From JAICYJ01 sp963766445 (GTDB taxonomy: Bacteria > Actinomycetota > Thermoleophilia > Gaiellales > JAICJC01): DNA of 64,000 nt. A program made the translations under genes and the position numbers. The notes below the pieces were generated by a model. It searched no databases. It saw only the letters and a program-made list of their open reading frames with translations, and was not told where the DNA came from. Below, in pieces: positions 27,738 through 35,652 of the stretch. Each line of letters opens with the position of its first letter. The stretch's first letter is position 1. The stretch is taken from positions 124,001-188,000 of the forward strand of contig CAVXZW010000015.1 in the NCBI GenBank assembly GCA_963766445.1. Reading direction: 5' to 3'.

Positions 27738-28585
27738 ATGGCCGAAGGCACCTACGTATCCGAGCTCGAGGAAGGTGCGCTGGTCGAGGCCACGTTCGCG
27801 GTGCAGCGCAAGCGCCGGCGACGCACCCGCAACGGCGACCCGTTCCTGTCGCTGGAGCTGGCGGACCGCACCGGCCGCGTCCCGGCCGTGGTCTGGAACG
27901 ACGTCAACGTGCTGGGCGCGCGGTTCGACGAGGGCGACACGGTGCGCGTGCTGGGTCGCGTCGAGAGCTACGACGGCCGGCCGCAGATCGCGGTCCGCGA
28001 CGTCGAGCGGCTCGAGCAGGGAGATGCGCTCGAGCTGGTGCCGGGCGCGCGCCGTGACGCCGAGACGCTGGACGGCATGGTCGAGTTCCTGGCCGCGGAG
28101 ATCCACGATCCCGGCCTGTCCGCGCTGGTGGCGCGGTTCCTGGAGAACGGGCGCTTCCGGGAGCGGTTTCGCGCACGGCGCCGGCCTCGGAGCAGCACCA
28201 CTCCTACGCGGGCGGCCTGCTCGAGCACACGGTGGCGGTGGCCGCGCTGTGCCGGGAGGCCGGGCAGATGCACCCGCGCCTGAACGGTGACCTGCTGCTG
28301 GCGGCGGCGCTGCTGCACGACGTCGGACGCACGGAGACGTTCCGCCAGGGCGTCACGATCGCGGTCAGCGACGAGGGCCGGCTGATCGGCCACGTGCTGG
28401 CCGGCGTGCGCATGATCGACGGCGTCGCCCGCGAGGTCGGGCTGGACGAGTCGGTGCTGCTGCCGCTGCTGGGAGCCGTCGCCGGCCACCACGGCCCGCT
28501 CGAGGGCCGGCGGCTGGAGACGCCGGAGGCGGTCTGCCTGTACCAGGCGAACCAGCTGGACGCGCGCGTCGCCGAGTCGCTCTAG
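27738..28585 (+). CDS. OB-fold plus HD-domain phosphohydrolase, YhaM-like (one frameshift)
   Basis: Probable 3'-5' exonuclease or nucleotide phosphohydrolase. Residues 1-95 form an OB-fold nucleic-acid-binding domain (LVEATFAVQRKRRRRTRNGDPFLSLELADRTGRVPAVVWND). After a linker, the frame breaks near 28168 and resumes as TAPASEQHHSYAGGLLEHTVAVAALC, the HD-domain opening, then LLAAALLHDVGR with the HD pair, IGHVLAGVRMI, and LGAVAGHHGPLEGRR. Domain order matches YhaM/CbfI. About 282 residues, slightly shorter than YhaM. Confidence 0.78.
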
Positions 28586-28590
28586 GCGGC

Positions 28591-28596
28591 TACGAT
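28591..28596 (+). promoter_or_regulatory. -10 box (TACGAT) of the methyltransferase gene, leaderless type
   Basis: TACGAT lies 7 nt before the ATG at 28604 and just after the stop of the OB-HD gene. Confidence 0.5.
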
Positions 28597-28603
28597 CGCA
28601 GCG

Positions 28604-29221
28604 ATGCTGGAGTACTACGACCGCCGCGCGCCCGAGTACGACCAGTGGTACATGGGCACCGGCCTGTTCGCCGAGCGCGACCGCCCCGGCTGGCACGAGG
28701 AGCTGCGCGACCTGTGCGCGGCGGTCGCCGCGCTGCCGGCCGCCTCGACGCTGGACGTCGCCTGCGGCACCGGGTTCCTGACGCGACACCTGCGAGGTGT
28801 CGTTACCGGGCTCGACCAGAGCGCGCAGATGCTCGAGATCGCACGCGAGCGGATCCCGGGCGGACGCGTCGTCCAGGGAGACGCGGTGCCGCTGCCGTTC
28901 GAGGACGGCAGCTTCGACAGGGTCTTCACGGGCCACTTCTACGGGCACCTGCGCGCCGGTGAGCGCGAGCGGTTCGTCGCCGAAGCCCTGCGGGTGGCGG
29001 GGCAGCTGGTCGTGGTCGACTCCCACGTGCGGCCGGATCACGACGCCGAGGAGGAGCAGGAGCGAACGCTCAATGACGGCACCGTGCACAGCGTCTACAA
29101 GCGCTACTTCACCGGCGCCGGGCTGGCGGCGGAGCTGGACGGCGGCGAGGTGCTGCACGACGGCGACTGGTTCGTGATGGTGCGGGTCAACGCGTCGACA
29201 ATCCTCCGGTGGCGCAGTTGA
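28604..29221 (+). CDS. Class I SAM-dependent methyltransferase
   Basis: Methyltransferase of unknown substrate, 205 residues. SAM-binding motif I is TLDVACGTGFLTRHL near residue 48; motif II region is VTGLDQSAQMLEIARERI; motif III/IV region is VVQGDAVPLPFEDGSFDRVFTGHFYGHL. The opening MLEYYDRRAPEYDQWYMGTG is common in small-molecule methyltransferases. It has its own TAnnnT box and no ribosome-binding site. The neighbours do not reveal the substrate. Confidence 0.83.
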   Translation: MLEYYDRRAPEYDQWYMGTGLFAERDRPGWHEELRDLCAAVAALPAASTLDVACGTGFLTRHLRGVVTGLDQSAQMLEIARERIPGGRVVQGDAVPLPFEDGSFDRVFTGHFYGHLRAGERERFVAEALRVAGQLVVVDSHVRPDHDAEEEQERTLNDGTVHSVYKRYFTGAGLAAELDGGEVLHDGDWFVMVRVNASTILRWRS

Positions 29222-29223
29222 GC

Positions 29224-29229
29224 TAGCAT
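29224..29229 (+). promoter_or_regulatory. -10 box (TAGCAT) of the glutaredoxin-like gene, leaderless type
   Basis: TAGCAT lies 6 nt before the ATG at 29236. Confidence 0.5.
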
Positions 29230-29235
29230 CGGGCG

Positions 29236-29517
29236 ATGGCGATCAAGCTGCACCGGTGTTCGGCCATGTTCGTGAAGGGCCCGCATCCCTGCTGGGCCGC
29301 TCAGCACGCGCTTGACGAAGCCGGCATAGAGTACGAGCTGGTCAAGCACTCGCCGGTGCGGTTTCTGCGCGGCGACGTCAAGAAGCTGACAGGCGTGCAG
29401 AAGCTGCCGCTGGTCGAGTTCGAGGACGGTACCTTCCTGCGCGACTCGAAGGTGATCGCCCAACAGGCGCAGGCCGGCACGCTGCACGGGCCGGGCGAGT
29501 CCGCTCCGCTCAGCTGA
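29236..29517 (+). CDS. Glutaredoxin/GST N-terminal-domain-like protein
   Basis: Small thioredoxin-fold protein (93 residues). MAIKLHRCSAMFVKGPHPCWAAQHALDEAGIEYELVKH matches the first beta-alpha-beta of the fold. KLPLVEFEDGTFLRDSKVIAQQAQ is the cis-Pro/GSH-binding half seen in GST N-terminal domains. The redox-site CxxC is replaced by a widely spaced pair (Cys8 and Cys19), so glutaredoxin-type catalysis is uncertain. It is followed by a convergent, gene-free stretch. Confidence 0.7.
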   Translation: MAIKLHRCSAMFVKGPHPCWAAQHALDEAGIEYELVKHSPVRFLRGDVKKLTGVQKLPLVEFEDGTFLRDSKVIAQQAQAGTLHGPGESAPLS

Positions 29518-29802
29518 CGCGTTCGTCACACCCGCGTCGCAGGTCGTAGCACGGGTCGTGCTCAGAGCCCGACTCGGCCCTCGACAGACCTTCGTGACAT
29601 CACCGCAGCATGTCGTGACCTGCGCGTATCACCGGTTTGGCTTGAACGCTGGGTCGCGCGCCGGATCGGGGTTTGACTACGACCCGGCCGCCGTTGGCGG
29701 TCCGCCCCGGGATCGTTGCATGTCGTCGCAGAACCGGCGCGAAGCGCGTCCGATCGGGCGGGTGGCGGATCGTTGCGTTGCCGTAACAGTGCGGCCGCGA
29801 AC
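29518..29802. other. Gene-free stretch between convergent genes
   Basis: 285 bp with no convincing coding frame. The 10-mer GGATCGTTGC occurs twice (near 29711 and 29767). No hairpin with a T-run was found, so termination of either gene cannot be assigned. Confidence 0.4.
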
Positions 29803-30846
29803 TCAGACGTTGAAGCGCACGTTCAGCACGTCGCCGTCCTTGACGACGTAGTCGCGGCCTTCCACGCGCACCCAGCCGCGGCGCTTGGCCTCGGTCTCGC
29901 CCCCCGCCTCCACCAGCTTGTCCCACTCGATCACCTCGGCCCGGATGAACCCGCGGGCAAGGTCGGTGTGGATCTTGCCGGCCGCCTCCTGGGCGTTCTG
30001 GCCGCGGCGGATCGTCCAGGCCCGGGACTCCTTCTCGCCCGACGTGAAGAACGGGATCAGGTCGAGGGCCGCGTAGGCGGCCAGGCTCACCTCCTCGAGC
30101 GCCGGGCGCTCGATCCCGAGGTCGTCCAGGAACGCCCGCCGGTCGCCCTCGTCCAGCTCCGCGATCTCGGCCTCGAGCTTGGCGTCCAGCGCGATCGTGC
30201 CGATCCCGCGCTCCGCTCCGAACGCCCGCAGCCCCTCCACCTCCCGCTCGTTGCCGCTCTGGTCAACGTTCGCGATCGTGAGCGCCGGCTTCGCCGTCAG
30301 CAGGTCGAGCGCGTCCGGCAGATCCAGGCCCAGCGAGCGCGCAGGGCGCCCCTGCTCCAACCCGGCTGCCAGCTCCAAGAGCAGCTCCTGCTCGGCCACG
30401 ATCGCCCGGTCGCCCGACTTGGCCGTCTTCGCCACCCGCTCCAGCCGCCGCGCCACCGCCGCCTGGTCGGCGAACACCAGCTCCAGCTCGATCGTCTCGG
30501 CGTCGTCCAGCGGGTTCACCCGCCCGGCCGGATGCGCCACCTGATCGTCGTGGAAGCAGCGCACCACCAGCACCACCGCATCGGTCGTGCGCATGTGCGC
30601 GAGCAGCTCGCCGCCCAGCTCCTCACCGCGCCGGGCGCCCCGCACCAGCCGCGTCAGGTCGCTCACCTCCAGCGTTGCCGGCACCATCCGCTTCGACTTG
30701 GACACGCGCGCCAGCTCACCCAGGCGCGGGTCGTGCACGTCGGCGATGCCCTGCCCGGCATCGGCCGCGACCGACGTCCCGCACAGGCAGCGCAGGGTCG
30801 TCGTCACGCCCGACCACTGCAGACCGAGCAGCCCCAGACCCGCCAT
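29803..30846 (-). CDS. YchF/Obg-like protein with degenerate nucleotide-binding motifs (DUF933)
   Basis: The C-terminal half is clearly YchF: VRCFHDDQVAHPAGRVNPLDDAETIELELVFAD, then the YchF-specific C-terminal domain (AWTIRRGQNAQEAAGKIHTDLARGFIRAEVIEWD, and the ending DYVVKDGDVLNVRFNV). The N-terminal nucleotide site is ruined. The P-loop position reads GLLGLQWSGVTTTL, where YchF has GLPNVGKSTL, so the essential Lys is Val. The G3 position reads DLTRLVRGA instead of DIAGLVKGA. The frame is open throughout, so this is a conserved pseudo-NTPase rather than a broken gene. It is the third gene of the mce operon. Confidence 0.8.
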   Translation of the reverse strand: MAGLGLLGLQWSGVTTTLRCLCGTSVAADAGQGIADVHDPRLGELARVSKSKRMVPATLEVSDLTRLVRGARRGEELGGELLAHMRTTDAVVLVVRCFHDDQVAHPAGRVNPLDDAETIELELVFADQAAVARRLERVAKTAKSGDRAIVAEQELLLELAAGLEQGRPARSLGLDLPDALDLLTAKPALTIANVDQSGNEREVEGLRAFGAERGIGTIALDAKLEAEIAELDEGDRRAFLDDLGIERPALEEVSLAAYAALDLIPFFTSGEKESRAWTIRRGQNAQEAAGKIHTDLARGFIRAEVIEWDKLVEAGGETEAKRRGWVRVEGRDYVVKDGDVLNVRFNV

Positions 30847-30860
30847 CTACGCCGCTCCGG

Positions 30861-31070
30861 TCAGAACCCGACCCGGCCCACGCGAGCCTCGCGGCGCACG
30901 TAACAGATCTTCGAGATGTCGACGTGGTGGTCTGTGTCCTCGGCGTTGAAGGTGACCATGCCGCTGCCGGCGGCCAGCCCCGACTCGACCTTGGCCCACT
31001 CCGCGTCGGCCACCTTCGCGCTGATGATGAGGCCGCCGTCGAACCCGATCTCGACCCGCGATTCAGCCAT
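30861..31070 (-). CDS. Conserved-looking small protein, unknown function
   Basis: A 69-residue protein that I do not recognise: MAESRVEIGFDGGLIISAKV opens a likely small beta-sheet domain, followed by GSGMVTFNAEDTDHHVDISKICYVRRE. There are no transmembrane segments. Its start overlaps the end of the methylmalonyl-CoA epimerase gene by 8 bases and its stop lies 14 bases before the YchF-like gene, so it is the middle gene of a three-gene unit. A GAAGGGAA ribosome-site-like stretch precedes the ATG. Confidence 0.65.
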   Translation of the reverse strand: MAESRVEIGFDGGLIISAKVADAEWAKVESGLAAGSGMVTFNAEDTDHHVDISKICYVRREARVGRVGF

Positions 31071-31488
31071 GCCTGTTCCCTTCGTTCGCTGGTTGCACGA
31101 GTTCCACCAGCACGCCGTGCACGCTGTGCGGATGGATGAACGCCACGCGCAGCCCGAACAGGCCCACGCGCGGCTGCTGGTCGATCAGCTCGGCGCCGGC
31201 GGCGGCGGCATCGGCCAGGGCCTGCTCGATATCGTCGACCCGCAGCGCCATGTGGTGCATGCCGGGGCCGCGGTTCTGCAGGAACTTGCCGACCGGGGTG
31301 TCGTCACCCAGCGGCCGCAGCAGCTCGACGCGGCCGTCGCCCAGCAGCATCGTTGCCGCCTCCACTCCCTGATCGGGCACTGTCTCGCGGTGCTCGAGCA
31401 CACCCCCCAGCAGCTGCTGGTAGTCGGCGATGGCGGCGTCGAGGTCGTCGACAGCATGCCCGATATGATGAATCGTCTGTGCGCGCAC
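31063..31488 (-). CDS. mce: Methylmalonyl-CoA epimerase (VOC family)
   Basis: Interconverts the two methylmalonyl-CoA epimers in propionate and odd-chain or branched-chain acid breakdown. The 141-residue protein has the opening IHHIGHAVDDLDAAIADYQQLLG, VELLRPLGDDTPVGKFLQNRGPGMHHMALRVDDI and the C-terminal glutamate in VLVELVQP. The metal ligands (His near residue 8, His of GMHHMA, Glu of VELVQ) are all visible. The start GTG at 31488 follows a TAGGAT box by 9 nt. No methylmalonyl-CoA mutase is in the window. Confidence 0.87.
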   Translation of the reverse strand: MRAQTIHHIGHAVDDLDAAIADYQQLLGGVLEHRETVPDQGVEAATMLLGDGRVELLRPLGDDTPVGKFLQNRGPGMHHMALRVDDIEQALADAAAAGAELIDQQPRVGLFGLRVAFIHPHSVHGVLVELVQPANEGNRHG

Positions 31489-31497
31489 TGCGCACGG

Positions 31498-31503
31498 ATC
31501 CTA
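31498..31503 (-). promoter_or_regulatory. -10 box (TAGGAT) of the mce operon, leaderless type
   Basis: TAGGAT on the minus strand lies 9 nt before the GTG at 31488. Confidence 0.5.
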
Positions 31504-31543
31504 GTGGGTCATTTACGCCAAACGAGCGGCAAACGGAGGATGC

Positions 31544-31930
31544 ATGGGCTTTCTGGACAAGATCAAGCAGCAGGCGACGGACGTGGCGACCACCGTCGTC
31601 GAGAAGACCACCGACACGGCCAAGACGGGCCAGCTGCAGATGCAGCTGCGCAGCCTCAAGGGCGAGGAGAAGGAGGCGCTGGCCGACCTCGGCGCCGCCA
31701 TGATCGCGCTGGGCGAGACGCCCACCTCGCTGGCCGACCAGACGACCAAGGTGCACGAGCTTCGCGACCGGATCGCGGCCAAGGAGCAGGAGATCGCCGA
31801 CGTCCGGCAGGCCGAGGGTGCCGCCGCGGACGCGTCGAGCGAGACCGTCGAGAGCGAGGCCGAGGAGGTCGCGGACACGCCGCCGGCGGCGGCCGACGGT
31901 GCGGCGCCCGACGACACACCCGCCGGCTAG
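31544..31930 (+). CDS. Coiled-coil protein with amphipathic N-terminus, unknown function
   Basis: A 128-residue protein with no recognised domain. MGFLDKIKQQATDVATTVVEK is an amphipathic helix that could sit on the membrane. Residues 30-95 form a coiled coil (LQLRSLKGEEKEALADLG and KVHELRDRIAAKEQEIADVRQ), and the last 35 residues are acidic and Ala/Pro-rich. A GGAGG site lies upstream of ATG 31544, so this gene is not leaderless. Its stop shares the sequence CTAG with the convergent protease gene. Confidence 0.7.
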   Translation: MGFLDKIKQQATDVATTVVEKTTDTAKTGQLQMQLRSLKGEEKEALADLGAAMIALGETPTSLADQTTKVHELRDRIAAKEQEIADVRQAEGAAADASSETVESEAEEVADTPPAAADGAAPDDTPAG

Positions 31931-33505
31931 GGGTGCTGGTCGGGCTGCTCGGGCGGCTCGCTGTGCAGCACCGGCTCGGGCCGGTGCACGGCGGGCTGGC
32001 CGCGCGCCGTCGCGCGGTAGCTCGACGCCGATCTGGCCGGATGCGTTGGACTCCGGCTGCAGGTCGATCAGCAGCTCGTCGATCTCGTCTCGATCGAGCG
32101 TCTCCTGGTCGAGCAGCGCGTTTGCCAGCACATCCAGGTGGCGGCGATGCTCGAGCACCAGTCGCAGCGCTTCGGTGTATGCCTGGTCGGTGATCTCGCG
32201 CTGCTCGTGGTCGCGCAGCCGCTTGGTCTCCTCCGACAGCGAGTAGTTGTCGGCGCGCATCTGATGCGATGTGGTGGAGCTGCCCATGCCCCACTCGAAC
32301 ACCATCGACCGGGCGACCGCCGTCGCCCGCTCGAGGTCGTTGGCGGCGCCGTTGGTGATGCGTCCGAACACCACCTGCTCGGCCGCGCGGCCGCCCAAGG
32401 TGACCTTCAGCCAGTCCTCCAGCTCGTCCTTGGAGAGCACGTAGCGGTCCTCCTCGGGCAGGCTCATCATGAAGCCGAGCGCGCGACCGCGGGGCACGAT
32501 CGTGACCTTGTGGATGTCGTCCGACATCAGCCGCGCGACCAGCGCGTGGCCGGCCTCGTGGTAGGCGATCACCCGCTTCTCCTTGTCGGTGATCAGCTTT
32601 CGCTGCTGCAGCCCGGCCACCACCCGCTCGACCGCGGCGTTGAAGTGCGAGGGCGTGATCTCCTTGGCCCCGGCCCGCCCGGCCTGGATCGCTGCCTCGT
32701 TGCAGATGTTGGCCAGGTCGGCACCGGTCAGCCCGGCCGTCTGGCGCGCGATCACGCCCAGGTCGACGGGCTCGGCCAGAGGCTTGTTGCGGGTGTGCAC
32801 GGCGAGGATCTCGCGGCGCCCCTTCAGGTCGGGCGTCGCGACGTGGATCTGGCGATCGAACCGGCCCGGGCGCAGCAGGGCCGGATCGAGGTCGTCGAGC
32901 CGGTTGGACGCGCCCATGATGATCAGCCGGTCGGCCTCGTCGAATCCGTCCAGCTCCACCAGCAGCTGGTTCAGCGTCTGGTCGTGCTCGCGGTTGTGGG
33001 CGCCGCCTGAGCGAGCGGTGCCGACGGCGTCGAGCTCGTCGATGAAGATGATCGAGGGCTGGTGCTTGCGCGCCTCCGCGAACAGACGACGGATCCGCGC
33101 CGAGCCGACGCCCACGAACATCTCCACGAACGAGGAGGCGCTCTGGAAGTAGAAGTTGGCGCCCGACTCGGTGGCGATGGCCTTCGCCATCAGGGTCTTG
33201 CCGGTGCCGGGCGGCCCGTACAGCAGCACGCCCTTGGGCACGCGCGCACCCAGCTTCTTGAACCGCTTGGGATCGCGCAGGAACTCGACGATCTCCTCCA
33301 GTTCCTCGCGCGCCTCGTCGGCGCCGGCCACGTCGTGCCAGCGCACGGAGTGGCCGCTGGCCGGCTGAATCTTGTTCGGCTTGGTGGTGGGCATCGCCCG
33401 CCACATCTTGTACGCGAAGAAGACGAGGGCGATGAAGCAGGCCGGCAGCACCAACGGCCAGAGCAGTAACAACAGCCACGTTCCGAAGCCCTGAAAGAAG
33501 TCCAT
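31927..33505 (-). CDS. Short FtsH-like AAA+ zinc metalloprotease (one frameshift near the end)
   Basis: Membrane-anchored ATP-dependent protease of about 525 residues. A single N-terminal helix (about residues 8-35) leads straight to the AAA domain: Walker A GPPGTGKT, Walker B IIFIDELDAVG, second region of homology RPGRFDRQI. The peptidase domain has HEAGH and the third zinc-ligand region NDLERAT. The periplasmic domain and second helix of ordinary FtsH are absent. Near 32015 a one-base shift gives the natural tail GQPAVHRPEPVLHSEPPEQ and a stop at 31927-31929. The promoter TTGCAG-16-TAATCT ends 10 nt before the ATG. Confidence 0.86.
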
Positions 33506-33515
33506 AGGTCCGTCC

Positions 33516-33543
33516 AGATTACCGCGTATTGCACGGTCTGCAA
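33516..33543 (-). promoter_or_regulatory. Sigma-70-type promoter of the FtsH-like gene
   Basis: On the minus strand, TTGCAG (33538-33543) and TAATCT (33516-33521) are separated by 16 bp. This is the clearest two-box promoter in the window. The -10 box ends 10 nt before the ATG, so the leader would be only about 3 nt. Confidence 0.65.
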
Positions 33544-33553
33544 AATCCGGCGG

Positions 33554-34364
33554 CTAGACGGTCAGCGGCTCGGCGCCCTCCAGCCGCAGCACCTCGTGCA
33601 GCGCGGCCTGCGCCACCTCGAGCTCCTGCTCGGTCGGCTCGCGCGTGGCCGCGACGCGCTGCAGCTCGTACCCGGGCCACCGCAGGGCGCGCGAGACCGG
33701 GTTGTCGTGGTGGCGGGTCATCCAGCCGAACACCTCGGTGGCGGCACCGATCGCAGCCACCCCGGCGACCAGCCGGGCCGGGCCGCGCCGGGACGCCGGC
33801 AACCGGTTCACGAGCACGTTTCCGACCACGGTGGCGGCAAGCATCGGCCCCACCATGTGCGACCCGCAGCGGTCATGCTCCTTCGTGGCCTGCTCGGCGG
33901 CCTGGCCGTGCTCGTAGCCTCCGATGGCCTTGTGCTCGGCGCCGTGGTATCCGGCCACCTGCGAGCCGCGCAGCGAGGCCATGGCCGGCACCAGCGCCAG
34001 GCGATGCGCCCAGCAGCTCGGCCGTCAGCGGCGACAGCCGGCTGCCGCGGATCGCGCGGGACACGACGACGGTGGCGCCCAGCGCGGCCGCGCTTCCGGC
34101 CCCCTCGACCGGCAGCCGCGCCTCGGGCAGCCTGCGCCGCATGATCGGCAGCAGGTATCCCATCTCGGCCATGCGCAGCACACCGCGGACGCCGGGCACC
34201 GCGAGCAGTCCCGCCGGCAGCTCCGGCTTGCGGCCGGAGGCCAGGTGCAGCTCGCCGTCCGGTGTTCGCACCGCCGCCGCCCAGTGGTCGAGGCTGTGCA
34301 CGAAGATGCCGTTCCGCAGGGCCATGCCGCCCAGTCGCACCGTTTCTCTGGCTGTCTTGCCCAC
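33554..34364 (-). CDS. DUF1385 membrane protein (one frameshift)
   Basis: Conserved membrane protein of unknown biochemical role (COG3872). The N-terminal part reads VRLGGMALRNGIFVHSLDHWAAAVRTPDGELHL, the family opening. Near 33995 the frame changes and continues as MASLRGSQVAGYHGAEHKAIGGYEHG, the conserved His-rich block, then HDRCGSHMVGPMLAATVVGNVLV and RHHDNPVSRALRWPGYELQRVAATREPTEQELEVAQAALHEVL. About 270 residues. GTG 34364 follows a TACACT box by 6 nt. It is divergent from rarA with start codons 21 bp apart. Confidence 0.82.
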
Positions 34365-34370
34365 GTTCGC

Positions 34371-34376
34371 AGTGTA
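34371..34376 (-). promoter_or_regulatory. -10 box (TACACT) of the DUF1385 gene, leaderless type
   Basis: The minus-strand TACACT lies 6 nt before the GTG at 34364 and overlaps the rarA -10 box by 2 bp. Confidence 0.55.
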
Positions 34377-34380
34377 GCCT
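34375..34380 (+). promoter_or_regulatory. -10 box (TAGCCT) of rarA, leaderless type
   Basis: TAGCCT lies 5 nt before the ATG at 34386 and overlaps the divergent DUF1385 box, so polymerase probably cannot occupy both at once. Confidence 0.55.
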
Positions 34381-34385
34381 GCAGC

Positions 34386-35633
34386 ATGGCAAATGACCTG
34401 TTCGCGGACGCGGCCGGAGGCCGTCTGGGCGCGCAGGCGCCGCTGCCGCAGCGGGTGCGGCCACAGGCGCTCGACGAGTTCGCCGGACAGCGGGACGTGA
34501 TCGGCGAGGGCAGCGCCCTGCAGCGCGCGATCGCCGAGGACCGGGTGGGGTCGATGATCTTCTACGGGCCGCCCGGCACCGGCAAGACGACGCTGGCCCG
34601 GATCGTCGCCCACACCACGCGCGCCCACTTCGAGGAGCTGTCGGCGGTGCAGGTCGGGATCGCCGACGTGCGGCGCGTGCTGTCGGAGTCGGAGCAGCGA
34701 CTCGGCCAGACCGGGCAGAAGACGATCCTGTTCCTGGACGAGATCCACCGTTTCAACAAGGCCCAGCAGGACGCGCTGCTGCCCGGGGTCGAGTCCGGGC
34801 TGGTGACGCTGATCGGCGCCACCACCGAGAACCCCTACTTCGAGGTCAACTCGGCGCTGCTGTCGCGGTGCCAGCTGTTCGAGCTGCAGCCGCTCGACCG
34901 CGATGACCTGGCCGGCGTCGTTCGCCGCGGCGAGGCGGAGCTGGCGGTCACGCTGCCCGACGACATCCGCGACGAGATCGTTGCGGCGGCCGGCGGCGAC
35001 GCCCGCAACGCGCTCAACATCCTGGAGGCCGCGGTGGCGGCCGCCGGCGGCGAGCCGGTCAGCTCCGACAACGTGCATGACGCAGCCCGCAAGCGGCCGC
35101 TGCTGTACGACAAGGGCGGCGACCACCACTACGACGTCACGTCGGCCTTCATCAAGAGCATGCGCGGCTCCGACGCGGACGCCGCCATCTACTACCTGGC
35201 CGTGATGATCGCGGGCGGCGAGGACCCCAAGTTCATCGCCCGGCGGATGATCGTGTTTGCGTCGGAGGACGTCGGCAACGCCGACCCCGAGGCGCTGCAG
35301 GTGGCGGTGGCCTGCGCCCGCGCGGTCGAGTTCGTGGGGCTGCCCGAGTGCCGGATCAACCTCTCGCAGGCGGTCGCATACCTGGCCCGCGCGCCCAAGT
35401 CGAACGCCAGCTACATGGCCATCCAGCGGGCCGGCCAGGACGTTCGCGAGCGCGGCAACCTGCGACCGCCCAAGCCGCTGCGCGACGCCAGCTACGCCGG
35501 CGCGGCCAAGCTCGGCCACGGCCAGGGCTACCGCTACCCGCACGACTATCCGGGTGGCTGGGTCGAGCAGCAGTACCTGCCGGACGAGCTGCTGGGCACC
35601 GTGTACTACGAGCCCAGCGAGGGCGAGCGCTAG
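34386..35633 (+). CDS. rarA: Replication-associated recombination protein A (MgsA/RarA, AAA+)
   Basis: Clamp-loader-like ATPase acting at stalled replication forks, 415 residues. It opens with PLPQRVRPQALDEFAGQRDVIG, then Walker A FYGPPGTGKTTLA near residue 58, Walker B ILFLDEIHRFNKAQQDALLP, sensor 1 LIGATTENPYFEVNSALLSRC, and the family C-terminal domain (DVTSAFIKSMRGSDADAAIYYLA, SYMAIQRA, HDYPGGWVEQQYLP). ATG 34386 is chosen because of the adjacent TAGCCT box; the upstream open frame is a shadow. It converges with arginase. Confidence 0.93.
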   Translation: MANDLFADAAGGRLGAQAPLPQRVRPQALDEFAGQRDVIGEGSALQRAIAEDRVGSMIFYGPPGTGKTTLARIVAHTTRAHFEELSAVQVGIADVRRVLSESEQRLGQTGQKTILFLDEIHRFNKAQQDALLPGVESGLVTLIGATTENPYFEVNSALLSRCQLFELQPLDRDDLAGVVRRGEAELAVTLPDDIRDEIVAAAGGDARNALNILEAAVAAAGGEPVSSDNVHDAARKRPLLYDKGGDHHYDVTSAFIKSMRGSDADAAIYYLAVMIAGGEDPKFIARRMIVFASEDVGNADPEALQVAVACARAVEFVGLPECRINLSQAVAYLARAPKSNASYMAIQRAGQDVRERGNLRPPKPLRDASYAGAAKLGHGQGYRYPHDYPGGWVEQQYLPDELLGTVYYEPSEGER

Positions 35634-35652
35634 CCCCACACGGCGTGGCTAG
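35630..35652. terminator. Hairpin containing both stop codons between rarA and arginase
   Basis: CTAG-cc-CCAC, loop acggc, GTGG-CTAG. The left CTAG holds the rarA stop and the right CTAG holds the arginase stop. It has no T-run, so it would be a non-canonical bidirectional terminator at best. Confidence 0.35.

Noticed and set aside
29711..29776. Two copies of GGATCGTTGC as a possible attachment or repeat element
   Set aside because: Only two 10-bp copies, with no mobile gene or further repeats nearby; consistent with chance.
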